From: Pseudogymnoascus destructans
Taxonomy: Eukaryota > Ascomycota > Leotiomycetes > Thelebolales > Thelebolaceae
Assembly: GCF_001641265.1 (NCBI RefSeq)
Contig: NW_020167542.1
Coordinates: 1-64,000 of the forward strand
Reading direction: 5' to 3'
DNA length: 64,000 bases
The notes beneath the pieces are model-generated. The model worked only from the letters and a program-made list of their open reading frames with translations, was not told the origin of the DNA and searched no databases. The translations under genes and the position numbers were made by a program. Positions 43,036 to 53,046 of the stretch are shown in pieces; the first letter of the stretch is position 1; every line of letters starts with the position of its first letter.

Positions 43036-43724
43036 TGTAAGGACACAGGGCACCCAGCTCACAGTAATAGCATATGAGAGTGCGAGTCGGAGGCTAAACG
43101 GATGCTATCCTATGTAACGCTGACTTCTAAACGATAGAAGACACAGAGGTTTCTTGCGTAAGGTTGACTTGACAGAGGAGGCAGGGGATTAGACACAAAG
43201 GCTTTCCAAGTAACACGTTACAGTATTGTAAGAATACTATATTGTGTTGAGCACGAAGCTCCTATCTAAGGAAATACTATCTACTTATATAGTGGCGTCA
43301 TGCCTCATGGGTAATCTGGATAGTTGGCGGATAGCTAGATATTCAGGATAGTTCGTGGATAGCTCAACTATCCAATATCCACTAGTTTCTGCAACTATCC
43401 ATTAGCCCCGTCACATGGCAGCCTACCCCGCTTGCCCCCTGTGACTCACACGTCACGTTACTAGGCCCTGGTCCTGTAACCATGATGTCACGTTACCATA
43501 GCCATAACATCCTATAGGTCTACTACGAAGGATACAAAAAAGATGATGGGGGAACCCCGTGAGTCGATTGTCTCAAGTACCCGAAACCCATCCGACTCGG
43601 TTCCGACTCGGTTAGCCCACCCAAATGATCACACGTGACCCCGCGGCTAACCAGAGTCTACTCCCTAGAATGAGAGACGAGAAGGCATCGTTACACTACT
43701 GAGAGACGAGAAGGCATCCTTACA
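43036..43724 (+). repeat. Solo LTR of the el1/el3 family, interrupted
   Basis: Starts TGTAAGGACACAGGGC and contains the family core with CTACGAAGGATAC. It ends twice, at 43695 and at 43724, because a GAGAGACGAGAAGGCATC segment is duplicated at the end. A second solo LTR (43113-43509) is inserted in it. No target duplication was found around the outer LTR. Confidence 0.82.
43113..43509 (-). repeat. Solo LTR, 397 bp, nested in 43036-43724
   Basis: TGTAACGCTG...CCATAACA with the 5-bp duplication TCCTA on both sides (43108-43112, 43510-43514). Removal restores the outer LTR core CTATCCTATAGGTCTAC. Read on the minus strand it resembles the G5 LTR at 23909. Confidence 0.87.
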
Positions 43725-45001
43725 AGTGAGCAGCAGACGACTATTCAACAGCCATGGACGTTTACTGTAAAGGAAGGGGACGTTCGGTGTATTGCTCATA
43801 TTATCAATCTTGCAGTTCAAGCTGCTCTAAAGAGCTTGAAAGCCAGCCCAGATAGAGAAACAGAGGCGTACTGGTGTCAGCAAGGACTTGCCCGGATTCC
43901 GCAGCATATTGATAACTCTTCTACTGAAGTATCAGCTACACTTGAGAAGCTCCGAAGGCATATTTATGTCTTTCGAAACCGAAGAGCATGGAAGGATGTG
44001 TTACAGAAGCAGATGAAAGCTGCAGGCCAGAAGCCACGCCAGTTATCACTTGATATGCCTGTACGCTGGAATTCAATGTACTATATGCTTGAAACAGCTA
44101 TAAAGCTTCGAATACTGATTACTGCAGTATGCTCTACAGAAGCTTGATATTAGTATGAAGGATATGCGTTAACAAGCAATGATTGGGCTATTATCGAAGC
44201 TCTCGAACGATTATTCTTGGTATTCTTAAAGCCGTCAAGACGGCTACAAAGCGATTCATATCCAACGCTTAACTTTACTATTCCTCTTTACTTGAAGATG
44301 ATAAATAAGGTCACATCGCTACAAGAGGAGCTTGGTAGAAGCTCTGTGATCGGAGTAGCTTGTGGAGCTGCACTTCAAAAGCTCAATGAGTATTATACTC
44401 TTACAACGAATCAGCAGTGTAAGCACTCAGCTGTTGCTACAATTTGCGACCCACAAATGAATCATACAGTATTCAAGAAGATATATCCAAATGCTATAGA
44501 CGATACACGAAGATCATGAGCAAGAGCGCAGTTCGAAGACGTTTGTAGAACGTACCAAAAGCGAGAGTATCACCTCGATACAGAGCGAATTACTCACGAA
44601 ACAGCTCTTGCAGAAGCAATAGGTGCTACTGCTACAATAGATCAAGAACCCAATTCCGATGAAGATCTATTTGCGTCAGAAGGCTTGCTTTTCAAGAGCC
44701 AGAATGGAGGCGCTGGATGCTTGAACCACGGCCCGGTGAGCATACTGATATTCTCAAATATTGGTGCGCAAAGCAATACCAATATCCAGTTATTGCCCGT
44801 ATTGCTCGTGACCATTTAGCTATTCCAGCAACATCTGCAGCATCGGAACGAGTATTTAGTAATGGTAGTGATATTATTACAAAGAAGCAGAATAGGTTAT
44901 CACCGCCAACTATTAGATATTTACTTTGCTTACGGAATTGGGGTAAAATACGGGAGGCTGATAGCGACGGCGATGATGCTGACGATGAAGCACCTAAATA
45001 G
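43725..45001 (+). pseudogene. hAT transposase, C-terminal part (hAT-A), decayed
   Basis: Pieces in register read CIAHIINLAVQAALKSLKA, LSLDMPVRWNSMYYMLE, and a good hAT dimerisation block: DILKYWCAKQYQYPVIARIA, IPATSAASERVFSNGS and LRNWGKI, ending at 45001. There are stops and shifts near 44145 and 44518 and about 44700. The N-terminal BED finger is missing on the left, where an LTR abuts. GGAAAGGGGGCTCGC-like repeats and GGATATATACCCTAC-like units (45000-45250) downstream look like hAT subterminal repeats. Confidence 0.85.
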
Positions 45002-45175
45002 GGGCTTACGGAAAGGGGGCTCGCAGAAATGGGGGGTCTCACGGAAAGGCAAGGTCTCATGGAAAGGGGGCTCGCGGAAAGGGGTTTACTACTGTTATCA
45101 AAAGCTTCATTTTTTTTTATATACGCTATTCTATTTTTATATACAATATTCAGCCTCATGTATCCGGATATATAC

Positions 45176-45253
45176 CCTACTCTACCCGTCAGATCGTCGC
45201 CGGGTATATACCCTACCTGTGAGCTTCACGGATACTACCCGGATATGTATCCG
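45176..45253. repeat. Subterminal-type repeats of hAT-A
   Basis: Three variants of CCGGATATATACCCTAC / CCGGGTATATACCCTAC / CCCGGATATGTATCC in both orientations. Such clusters near the ends of hAT elements usually bind the transposase. Confidence 0.55.
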
Positions 45254-45695
45254 CCGAACACTGATGAGATGACGGCAAGTGGTTATTAATGGCAGGATTT
45301 AAATATAACAGTAGTGCTTGGAATTCCTCAACATCAATTATATAGAAAGGGATACTGTAAGCTATACAGAACTTTAAGAAGTAATCCATCGAGTGTACTA
45401 GCATGTGTTGTTGATAAATCCCGTCGATTGTAGTCACTTACTACACCTATGCGCTAGAAAGCATCACTTATATTATCTTGACGTGATATTGTCCGTAATT
45501 CTTGCCTAGAGTTGATGTTAATACCGTGAGTTGGAAGATGTGTAACTGCGACTTTTGTGCCGCTTGATTCAAGATACTCCTTTCGACAGAACTTGCATAC
45601 TCCCAAATTTTAGAGCTCCGCTGATGCTTTCTAGTCCCAGCTGATGAAGACACAGTTGATGTAACAGTCGGTGTAGTGGTAGAGGTAATATTAGT
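45240..45695 (-). pseudogene. hAT transposase, N-terminal fragment
   Basis: The minus strand reads SSKIWEYASSVERKEYL, a BED-finger-like start, and further on DGLLLKVLYSLPFYIIDVEE and FQALLLYLNPAI, the 'wisdom' segment that follows the BED finger in hAT transposases. Frame shifts occur. It is in the opposite direction to hAT-A, so two different hAT remnants meet here. The 8-bp target duplication of hAT-B lies at its upstream end. Confidence 0.6.
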
Positions 45696-46178
45696 ATTAG
45701 TAGTAGGCTGCGCACTACTCGCTCAATACTCGGCTCACTCGCTCAGTGGGTTACTCAGCTGGGTGAGTAGCTGAACCTTTTACTCGACTCGGTGAGTGAG
45801 GTCAATACTCAGTTACTCTGTAAAAACCCGGTGAGTACTCGGCTATCACGTGTAAGATTTATGCATCATGTGAACAGTCCCTCATACGATTAATACTGTT
45901 TTATGGTTAAGTTAAAGTATTACATCTATTAGCATCACTCTCGCCATCTCTAGTAAGCTGTGAGAACGAATCATGTATATTCCTCTATCTAAGTACCATG
46001 ATTATCAGAAGATTATTAGAATGCTATTATCTATTATATATGCTTAAGAACGTCCCTCCACCTTGCTTGATGAGGCCGGCCAGACCTACTAATACCTAAA
46101 GTATTTATAGGGTCTTGATGAGGATCCTCGACTGAGCGGAACGAGCTATGAGTCAAGATAACTGTGTATAGAACTTGT

Positions 46179-46516
46179 TCATAAAATGTCTCTTGTGTGA
46201 GAATATGATCTTATTATAGGTATTAACCTACATAATTCTGGTAATAATCTGGTAATCCTTACTTGTTGAGGTTGCATTTGATTGATTCGCATTTGATAGA
46301 GACTATCCTTCCCATCTGTGACTTCTTTTTGCAAATGTCTGATGCAAGATGTGTTGCCATAGACTTTGGGCCAGCAGACTTGATTGCAGGATGCGTAAGG
46401 GCCTTCGAACAATAAGTACAAATAACACATGGTTCTCCAGAAAGCCGGTCTGCTCCTTGGTGATAACTTCTCCAGTATTGAGAACTCCAGTTGGTTGAAT
46501 CCCATGCAATCTTCAT
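46179..46516 (-). pseudogene. BED-type zinc finger segment in hAT-B
   Basis: Reads PCVICTYCSKALTHPAIKS and GPKSMATHLASDIC, giving CxxC ... HxxxxxC, the BED finger pattern of hAT transposases and relatives. A short GT/AG interval at 46228-46262 containing ATTACCAGA twice follows. No catalytic part is present. It may be the remains of the element's own DNA-binding protein. Confidence 0.55.
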
Positions 46517-46656
46517 AAGGAGTTTTGTAGTATGATCTGAGTGTTGTTCATACCATCGTGATAGCTTCCACCACTCAATGAATATATCGTGTGTATCCTT
46601 AGTCCATTTGACGAATTGGTTTAACTTGCCAATATATTCAAGGCCTGCAGGGACTT

Positions 46657-46906
46657 TGTAAGGATGCCTGTCCCTCAGTGATGGAAAGGATCTGAGTTGG
46701 GCAGGTTACGGTCACATGATAAGAGTTAAGGCAGGTTAGGCTGAGTCGGACCCGTTTCGGGTACTTAAGGAGATTGACCCAACGGGGGTTCCTCTCTTCA
46801 TCTTTTTTGTATCCTTCGTAGTAGACCTATAGGATAGCATCCGTTTAGCCTCTGACTCGCACTCTCATATGCTATTACTGTGAGCTGGGTGCCCTGTGTC
46901 CTTACA
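46657..46906 (-). repeat. Solo LTR of the el1/el3 family, 250 bp
   Basis: Reads TGTAAGGATGCC...GTGTCCTTACA on the plus strand, i.e. the orientation opposite to 43036. The 5-bp duplication GACTT flanks it (46652-46656, 46907-46911). Confidence 0.92.
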
Positions 46907-47229
46907 GACTTGATTTAATGAGGATAGTCGTTGAGAAGACAGAAAAGAGTCTGAGAATACTGTCAGAATCAAACAACTCTGAGTAGTGAGATGGCATTTG
47001 GCAAATTGCTCGATTATCAGAAGGTTACCAGAAGTCTGGCTACGATGAAGTACTTAAATACCTGGTTTTCCAACGCGAAAGGTACTCCAGCGCTATAACT
47101 TTAGCAACTCAAGTTCTCCTCTACTCTAGCTCCAGGAACAACATATCCTGTGCAGCTGATACCTTAGCCCACTTTTCCTTATCAAACTTCTTAGAGTAGA
47201 CAAGTAAGAACGCCTCTTTGAAGCTAGAA

Positions 47230-48609
47230 CTATGAGTGGATATTTGCAACCATCCATTGTCGACAAGATTGTAAGACTTTGGGTACCACTGCACAGGTCC
47301 TGGTAATTAGGCCCACTTTCCAAACTGCCTGCTCGTACAAACAGAAATATTTATGTGGTGGGATAACCTCGTGAAAAGTGCTATAATAAACAATTAGTAT
47401 TGCCAGAAGATTGCTAGGATGATCAGAGACGTACCCTTCCTCTACATCAATCCACGGCATATACTCAAAGAGACGCTCAGGCTTCTTTCTCAGCTTTCCA
47501 GCCTTTCTCGTATATGAGTGGATACAGCTATCCCAGAAATGTTGCCACTTGCGGAAATTGGACTCTTCATGGGCCTATCAACTATTAGTATCACCAGAAG
47601 ATTACCAGATTGAGGTAGCATACATCAATGTGCGCTTGAGTTAAGAGAGCCTGGGTGCTAGTGATCTCTTCATCGGAAAGCTCATCTGGTAGAACAGCCT
47701 CGTCATTTAAAATATCTCGCGCTGTAACATAAGCTCCAACTCCAAATCGTCTTCAACCTCAGTATCCTCCCATTCGCTGTTATGATTGTCATCGATTGGA
47801 ATACTTGAGATACCCTCAAATGCAGCAAGCTCAGACAGAAGTTGTTTGGGCGGAGTAGATGGTGGGGCTTGTGGAGAAGAAGAGGCGCTAATATTCTTGA
47901 CTTTCTGATTCGCAATGCAAGATGCATGGGTACCCTTCTCAGTCCTGTTTATAGTTAGATTGAGGCTACCAGAGATTACCAGAAGGAACTTACCGAACAC
48001 AAATACACTCAACCTTCAATTCATTCTGTAGACGTGTCTTGTCTTCAGTAGAGGCAGCGATATACTTTGTGTAATGACACAGGGCACCCAGCTCACAGTA
48101 ATAGCATATGAGAGTGCGAGTTGGAGGCTAAAAGGATGCTATCCTATAGGTCTACTACGAAGGATACAAAAAAGATGAAGGGGGAACCCCGTTAAGTTTG
48201 TTTCCTTAAGTACCCGAAACGGGCCCGACTCGGTTATCCCAACCCTAGCCCTGAACCTTCCACCGCAACAGGTCCGCATCGACCCTGAACCCTACACCCT
48301 TACTGTCCCCCACTATAGTGTAACTCGCTATGTCCTCCTCTACTGGTCCGAAACCACACCGAGTCGGATTTCATGCTTGTGGTGACCGTAACAGCTCTGA
48401 GGCGGGTTCTTCGAGTATCTAGGTAAGGAGGCATCCTTACACTTTGCAGACTTATATAACTTCTTTAAGTAGTAGCTCAGATCAGCATGGTCAGCCTTGA
48501 GTGCTAAGTGAACAGCCTTCTCATCTTCAGTAAGGTTGGAGACGCAGTTGCGAGCTTTGATAGTATTCGCATTAGTGGAGAGTTCTTCATGTGCCTTGAG
48601 TTTCGCCAT
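47230..48609 (-). pseudogene. Intron-rich gene of unknown function in hAT-B
   Basis: Starts MAKLKAHEELSTNANTIK at 48609. A solo LTR (48070-48441) splits the first exon; removing it and one CTTTG copy restores the frame across 'YKSAK' and 'IAASTEDKTRL'. An intron follows at 47945-47993, then a Ser/Pro-rich and an acidic stretch (SEWEDTEVEDDLELEL). After a frame shift near 47710 comes DEAVLPDELSDEEITSTQAL, an intron at 47575-47623, FRKWQHFWDSCIHSY, RLFEYMPWIDVEEG, and a third intron at 47381-47434. Each intron contains a TCTGGTAATCTTCTGG-like motif. I do not recognise the protein family. Confidence 0.5.
48070..48441 (+). repeat. Solo LTR of the el1/el3 family, 372 bp
   Basis: TGTAATGACACAGGG...GCATCCTTACA, flanked by the 5-bp duplication CTTTG (48065-48069, 48442-48446). 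Contains the same core as el3. Confidence 0.93.
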
Positions 48610-48860
48610 ACTAACTAAACACGTGATTAGCAGAGATCTCCAGAAGTTCTGGCTATAGAATCAAGATAATAAACTTAGTTGAAGTCCTAGTGAAGAGGTA
48701 AAGGCTCAAAAGGGAAGAAGAATGTGTAGATCGGAGAGTAACCAAGGAAGGTGGTTCTAAGGTCGTGGTTATTTTAAAGTTGCAAACAAAAATATTTGTG
48801 AAGGAATATTCACCTACAAAGAATTACTGTTCCAAAAACAACACCACAATGCGCACCTTC

Positions 48861-49571
48861 ATATAAAACACATACCTTTCAACCTCTACCTCTTTACTAT
48901 ACTCTTCTTCTGCAATATTCTTTCTACAAACTCACTGTAAGTACACATATCTTTTGATCTACTTCTTTATCTTGTGTTTACTTTACTAACTCACCTTGAT
49001 ATTAGCAAATGACTCGTACCAAGCAAACTGCTAGGAGATCAACTGGCGGCATAGCACCAAGGATGCCACTTGGATTACGGGCTGGCTCTGGGCTTGGCGG
49101 AAAGGGACAGGAAAAGGCTGTGGGCACAGCAAGAAAAGCTCCAGTTTGCTCATCTCAAGCTAGCAACAATCATGCTCAGAAGGCCACGCGCTGCACAAAG
49201 TCTAGTAAGAGGATTACCAGAGGATTACCAGAACTCTCTAATAAACATATAGGCACCAAGGCTCTCCGCGATATCAGAAGACAGCAACTTGATACTAGCT
49301 CCCATTCCAGCGTCTTGTTAGGGAAATCACAGAAGACTTCAAGTCCAATCTTCGCTTCCAGCAATCTGCTATCCTAGCTCTTTAGGAAGCTGCTGAATGC
49401 TTCCTCATTCGAGAATTTGAGAGTATGATGTTTAAACATAGTGACAGGGACATACTAACAGTTATAGTGACAAACCTCCTCGCTATTCATGCGAAGAGAG
49501 TGACAATTCAGGCAAAGGGTATGATATTGGTTCGGCGTTTGCAGGATATGATGTTTAAGCTGTGGGCTTAA
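48861..49571 (+). pseudogene. Captured histone H3-like gene, decayed
   Basis: A TATA-like ATATAAAA (48861) and a leader intron (48937-49005, CTAAC branch) precede ATG at 49009. The protein starts MTRTKQTARRSTGG, nearly the H3 N-tail with Arg at the Lys9 position. The rest of the tail is divergent. After an intron at 49205-49252 the reading is TKALRDIRRQQ, then LPFQRLVREI, EDFKSNLRFQQSAILAL, and after a further intron (about 45 bp, with TACTAAC) NLLAIHAKRVTIQAK and VRRLQ, stop at 49569. These are the histone-fold helices in order. A short deletion before LPFQ shifts the frame and a TAG replaces the usual CAG after 'SAILAL'. So the gene is recognisable but not functional as it stands. Confidence 0.88.
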
Positions 49572-49920
49572 TCGATGGAAATGTCTCTCACCCAGGAATG
49601 AAGGTCAGATGAGTTCTGGCAACCATCTGGTAACCTGGTACCTAAAGGCCAAAGGTTATAGTGTGGAATAGGACATCAACAATATGGGAATGGAGTTGGA
49701 GTTATGGCGTCTTGATCAATGAAGTCGCACCCCGTTTTTAACATAAGTAATGGCTAATCAAACACGTGATATAACTGAGTTGCCAAGACCCATACTAGGT
49801 ACTCAGCAAGTGAGTAATCCTCATTCAACAATACTCGGGACATGAGCGAGTAACTCAGCTGGGTGAGTAAAAATTCTACTACTCGACTCGTGAGTACCCA
49901 GTGCGCAGCCTAATTAGTAG

Positions 49921-50268
49921 TAGCTTCGGTTTAAACCGCTCGCCGTCAAGTACTGACAGCTGGGAAGTTATACCGTTGATCACACATCTACAGTCACACA
50001 CAGTCACACACAGTTGCAGAGTTTTTACCGTGCAATTATCACGTGTATTATGCAGTTCAAACTGACAGTTTGAAACTGCATAAACTGGTTACATACATCG
50101 CACTGGTAGTTTTAAACTCCAGTGCGATAAGAACTGCAGTTTTACGCAATTCGCCAAACCAACTGCTAAAACTGCAGTTTGAACTGTTAAACTGACTAAC
50201 TACTGCCAACACTGCTAGTTTCATTTCATTGTATCATAACTGTCTTAACCGTGGAGAAGTAAACCGCG
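49921..50268. repeat. Cluster of three hairpins built on AACTGCAGTT-like motifs
   Basis: Hairpins at 50049-50082 (TATGCAGTT...AACTGCATA arms), 50099-50126 (CGCACTGG...CCAGTGCG) and 50132-50179 (AACTGCAGTTTTA...TAAAACTGCAGTT). They lie between hAT-B and the end of the PAQR gene. No coding capacity. They could be a small foldback element or structured RNA; neither can be decided here. Confidence 0.6.
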
Positions 50269-51351
50269 TTACAGAGGCCAGTGGGGTTCCGAAGAAAACC
50301 CACAAGTTTGATAACGATGGTGGTAATCAAACGCAGAGAGAATACCAAACAGATGAACCACAGTTGCAAGGACGACCAGAATATGAAAAATCTGATGCGA
50401 GCATCCGAAGATATCAAACCTGCCAGGCTTGAAGGACTCCGGAATCCGCAACTTGAGAAATGAATTAGTATCCTTCTCATGTCACACATATTATTTGGGA
50501 CTTCAATACTAACAGTGTAGAAAAGCGTGCCCAATATCAACAATAGACCTTCCGCGAGGTAATATGGCATACCGGACTGATTCAGCATTTGGGAGAAGCC
50601 AAGGATCTTGACCCCGTGGGCGAGAGGCAGGAAGCCGGAAAGTCCGGTACAAACAAATGTGCAGACACGGAACGTACGCCAACGGTCACTCTGAAACCTG
50701 GGGTTTAGGAGTATGAATATTGATGCAGAGCAGAGGCTGATGATCTGCGCAAATATTAGCCCGAACGTGTCAAGACAGGGTTGTCACATGTACCATGGTA
50801 AAATATGTCTTTTGTAAAGCCGGTTCACAGTAGAAACCTACGTAGATCGCAGATACAAAGTCTCCAAGGATCAAAACAATAATCCCGACAAAATCAAGTT
50901 GTAGCCATACGTGCGACATGAGCTCTGAGTGGCTCAGAAAGGTATGGAACATTGCCGACAAGCCCAGGCATGTGACGGCCGTTAGAAGAAAGAAGGCAAA
51001 TATCAAACGGTCGGAAACTGTGGCCACTGGATACCTGGCGTCAAAGTACTGGTAGATCATGACTTCGCCGGCCAGAAAGAGAATCCCGGGGATCAAATGT
51101 GTGTAAATGTTGACACTCTCATTGTGCAGGTAGAGCCAACTGGCGAAGCATGCTTGAGCGGAGTTTGATTCTGGGCGATAGCCAAAGCGAATAAATGGAC
51201 TGTCTTTCTGCCATTCTGGCAACTCGTCGAAGGTGAGGAGGGTAGGACGAAAATATTCAAATTTGTCGGTCAAGGGTGTTACCAGCTGCTCCTCCGAGAG
51301 CTCCGTTTGGATGGACGCATACTGCTTCCGTAGACGCGAAAATGAAGCCAT
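50269..51351 (-). CDS. PAQR/HlyIII-family seven-helix membrane protein
   Basis: Exons 50794-51351, 50514-50744 and 50269-50451 give 323 residues, all junctions in phase 0 (introns 49 and 62 bp). Motifs are WLYLHNESVNIYTH near the first helix, SAMFHTFLSHS (zinc-ligand His) and GCSHQIFH near the end (two His ligands), the three conserved blocks of the PAQR family. Seven hydrophobic stretches can be traced. In yeast, relatives (Izh proteins) act in zinc and sterol homeostasis; animal relatives are adiponectin and progestin receptors with ceramidase-like activity. The role here is inferred. The gene looks intact and sits between transposon clusters. Confidence 0.92.
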
Positions 51352-53046
51352 TTAGGAACGGAAACTTGATAAAACAACGCTGGACAATCTGGTCTTTTTG
51401 ATCTCTTGTCTAGTTTGCTCATTCACCATGTTTGTCAACAGAAATAAAGCCTAGAAAGGTTTTGTCGGTGAAACAGGACAGGACTTCCCCCCTTCGTACA
51501 AGCATATCGCGCTTAAAACGGATGTACTGGCGCACATAAAATATAAGGCGAGGTACAAGGACCAGAATTCTGTGCGAGTCAACATTAATGAGTGAGAGAC
51601 ATTTGTGATCACCCCCTTGCTTGTGAGGCTTGTCCGGCCTCGGGCCGTGCTCCCATGTGCTACATGTGATTGATGCCATTATTGGTAGGCTGCGTCCCCA
51701 TCGGTTGACCGACCCCAGACCAGACCATGGTCCGGTCCGGTCCCAAATCTTCAGACCCTATATACGGAGGTTATGTTCATAGGTTTTGTGAGTGGGGGGG
51801 GCTATAAAAGCCACGTACAGGGCTGCGCGCAAATCGATGATGTCTCGCCTCATATTTTATATCTGATCGATACATGAGTTTATGCTGTTGTGCACAAATT
51901 CTGGGGTCCCATGCTCGATCCACTCACAAAACTTTTGAACATTACCTCCGTAGCTACTCCATATAACTACAGTATAGTAAATATAATAGTAAAATATTAT
52001 CATGTGACCGGTTTCTTGGCAGACCGGTGGGGGACCACACCGGTCTGGGTTGGAAAATCTTCAGACCGGCGGTTCGGGACCGACGGTCCCCCATGACGCA
52101 CACTAGCCCATTGGGCGCTACTAAGCCGATCAATTATCACATTTTAATCGCGACAACCGCGCAATTACACCAGACTGCTGTCTGTATATACTCTATATTA
52201 TACAGTAGATAATTGATATGGCATCTTGTTTCAAAGTGCACGGACTCGAGGATGACTTAAGCTTTTCTTGCAACTGTCAATGTGTCGGATCCACTTTGAT
52301 AAAGCTTACTAACGACATGACATGGCAATGTCAGACGCATACGAGCTTTACCTCTCAGGAATTGGCACTCTACGTCCGTAATTCATGAAAGCTCATATAG
52401 GTAAATATGAGCCATGGCGCGGGCCACCCGTGAGCACTAATGCTATGAACTGCCGGGGCTGACCCTATTTTTCTCTAGCGAGGAAATTATAATAGCTGCG
52501 TATACGAGGATGATAGCCATGGAGTCAATATTCTCACCAGAAACCCGAGCCCATGGAAGCTTTCAATGGCTATAAAAGCTGCAGACCCGGATGGTGTTGA
52601 TACCATCCATCCGGTAGCTTTTCCTGTGCTATTATACTTGGGTTCAACTAAATATACTGTCATGCCAAGCGTGAGAAATACTTATGAAGCAGGAATTCGA
52701 TTACGTTGAGCGAAGGGAAAGTTTGGTGACGATGTTACTTAAATGCTAGTCCATCTTGCGCTCGTGCGCATTAATGATAACCGCCGCACAACATATATGC
52801 ACGAGTGCTGTAGCCACCACTCTGTTAATGCTTCTCCTCCTGCTTCCCCTCCTCCTCCTATGTATAATGTTGAGAAGCCTTTATGATCCATTTGAGGCAG
52901 CGCCGGCGGGCAAGGGACACACACACATGAGAGAAGCCTCGACGAGGGCAAAGGGGGCCACAATAACCCAAGACTGTTCAGCCTAAGAACCCCATCACCA
53001 AATCTCCAAGACAAGCCCATCACAGAATCCCCAAGCCACCACAATA
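51352..53046. other. Intergenic; possible small inverted-repeat element at 51686-52107
   Basis: From TAGGCTGCGTCCCC (51686) to GACGCACACTA (about 52107) the ends form an imperfect inverted repeat rich in ACCGGTC/GACCGGT units, with a shared AAATCTTCAGACC-like block on both sides. This would suit a small non-autonomous hAT-type element. No exact 8-bp flanking duplication was found. The remaining sequence shows no gene. Confidence 0.4.

Larger units (their letters stand above)
45704..49912. mobile_element. hAT-like element hAT-B, 4209 bp, carrying a histone H3-like gene
   Basis: The perfect 13-bp terminal inverted repeat TAGGCTGCGCACT starts at 45704 and ends at 49912, with the perfect 8-bp target duplication ATTAGTAG (45696-45703, 49913-49920). 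An 8-bp duplication is the hAT hallmark. The first 150 bp on both sides are full of GAGTA/TACTC units. Inside are intron-rich genes on the minus strand, a BED-type zinc finger segment, and on the plus strand a decayed histone H3-like gene. No hAT dimerisation domain was found, so it is probably non-autonomous. Two solo LTRs of the el1/el3 family are inserted in it. Confidence 0.9.

Noticed and set aside
50770..51351. Single-exon 193-residue version of the PAQR gene
   Set aside because: It lacks the last helices and the C-terminal His motifs; splicing the two GT/AG introns yields the full 323-residue family pattern.
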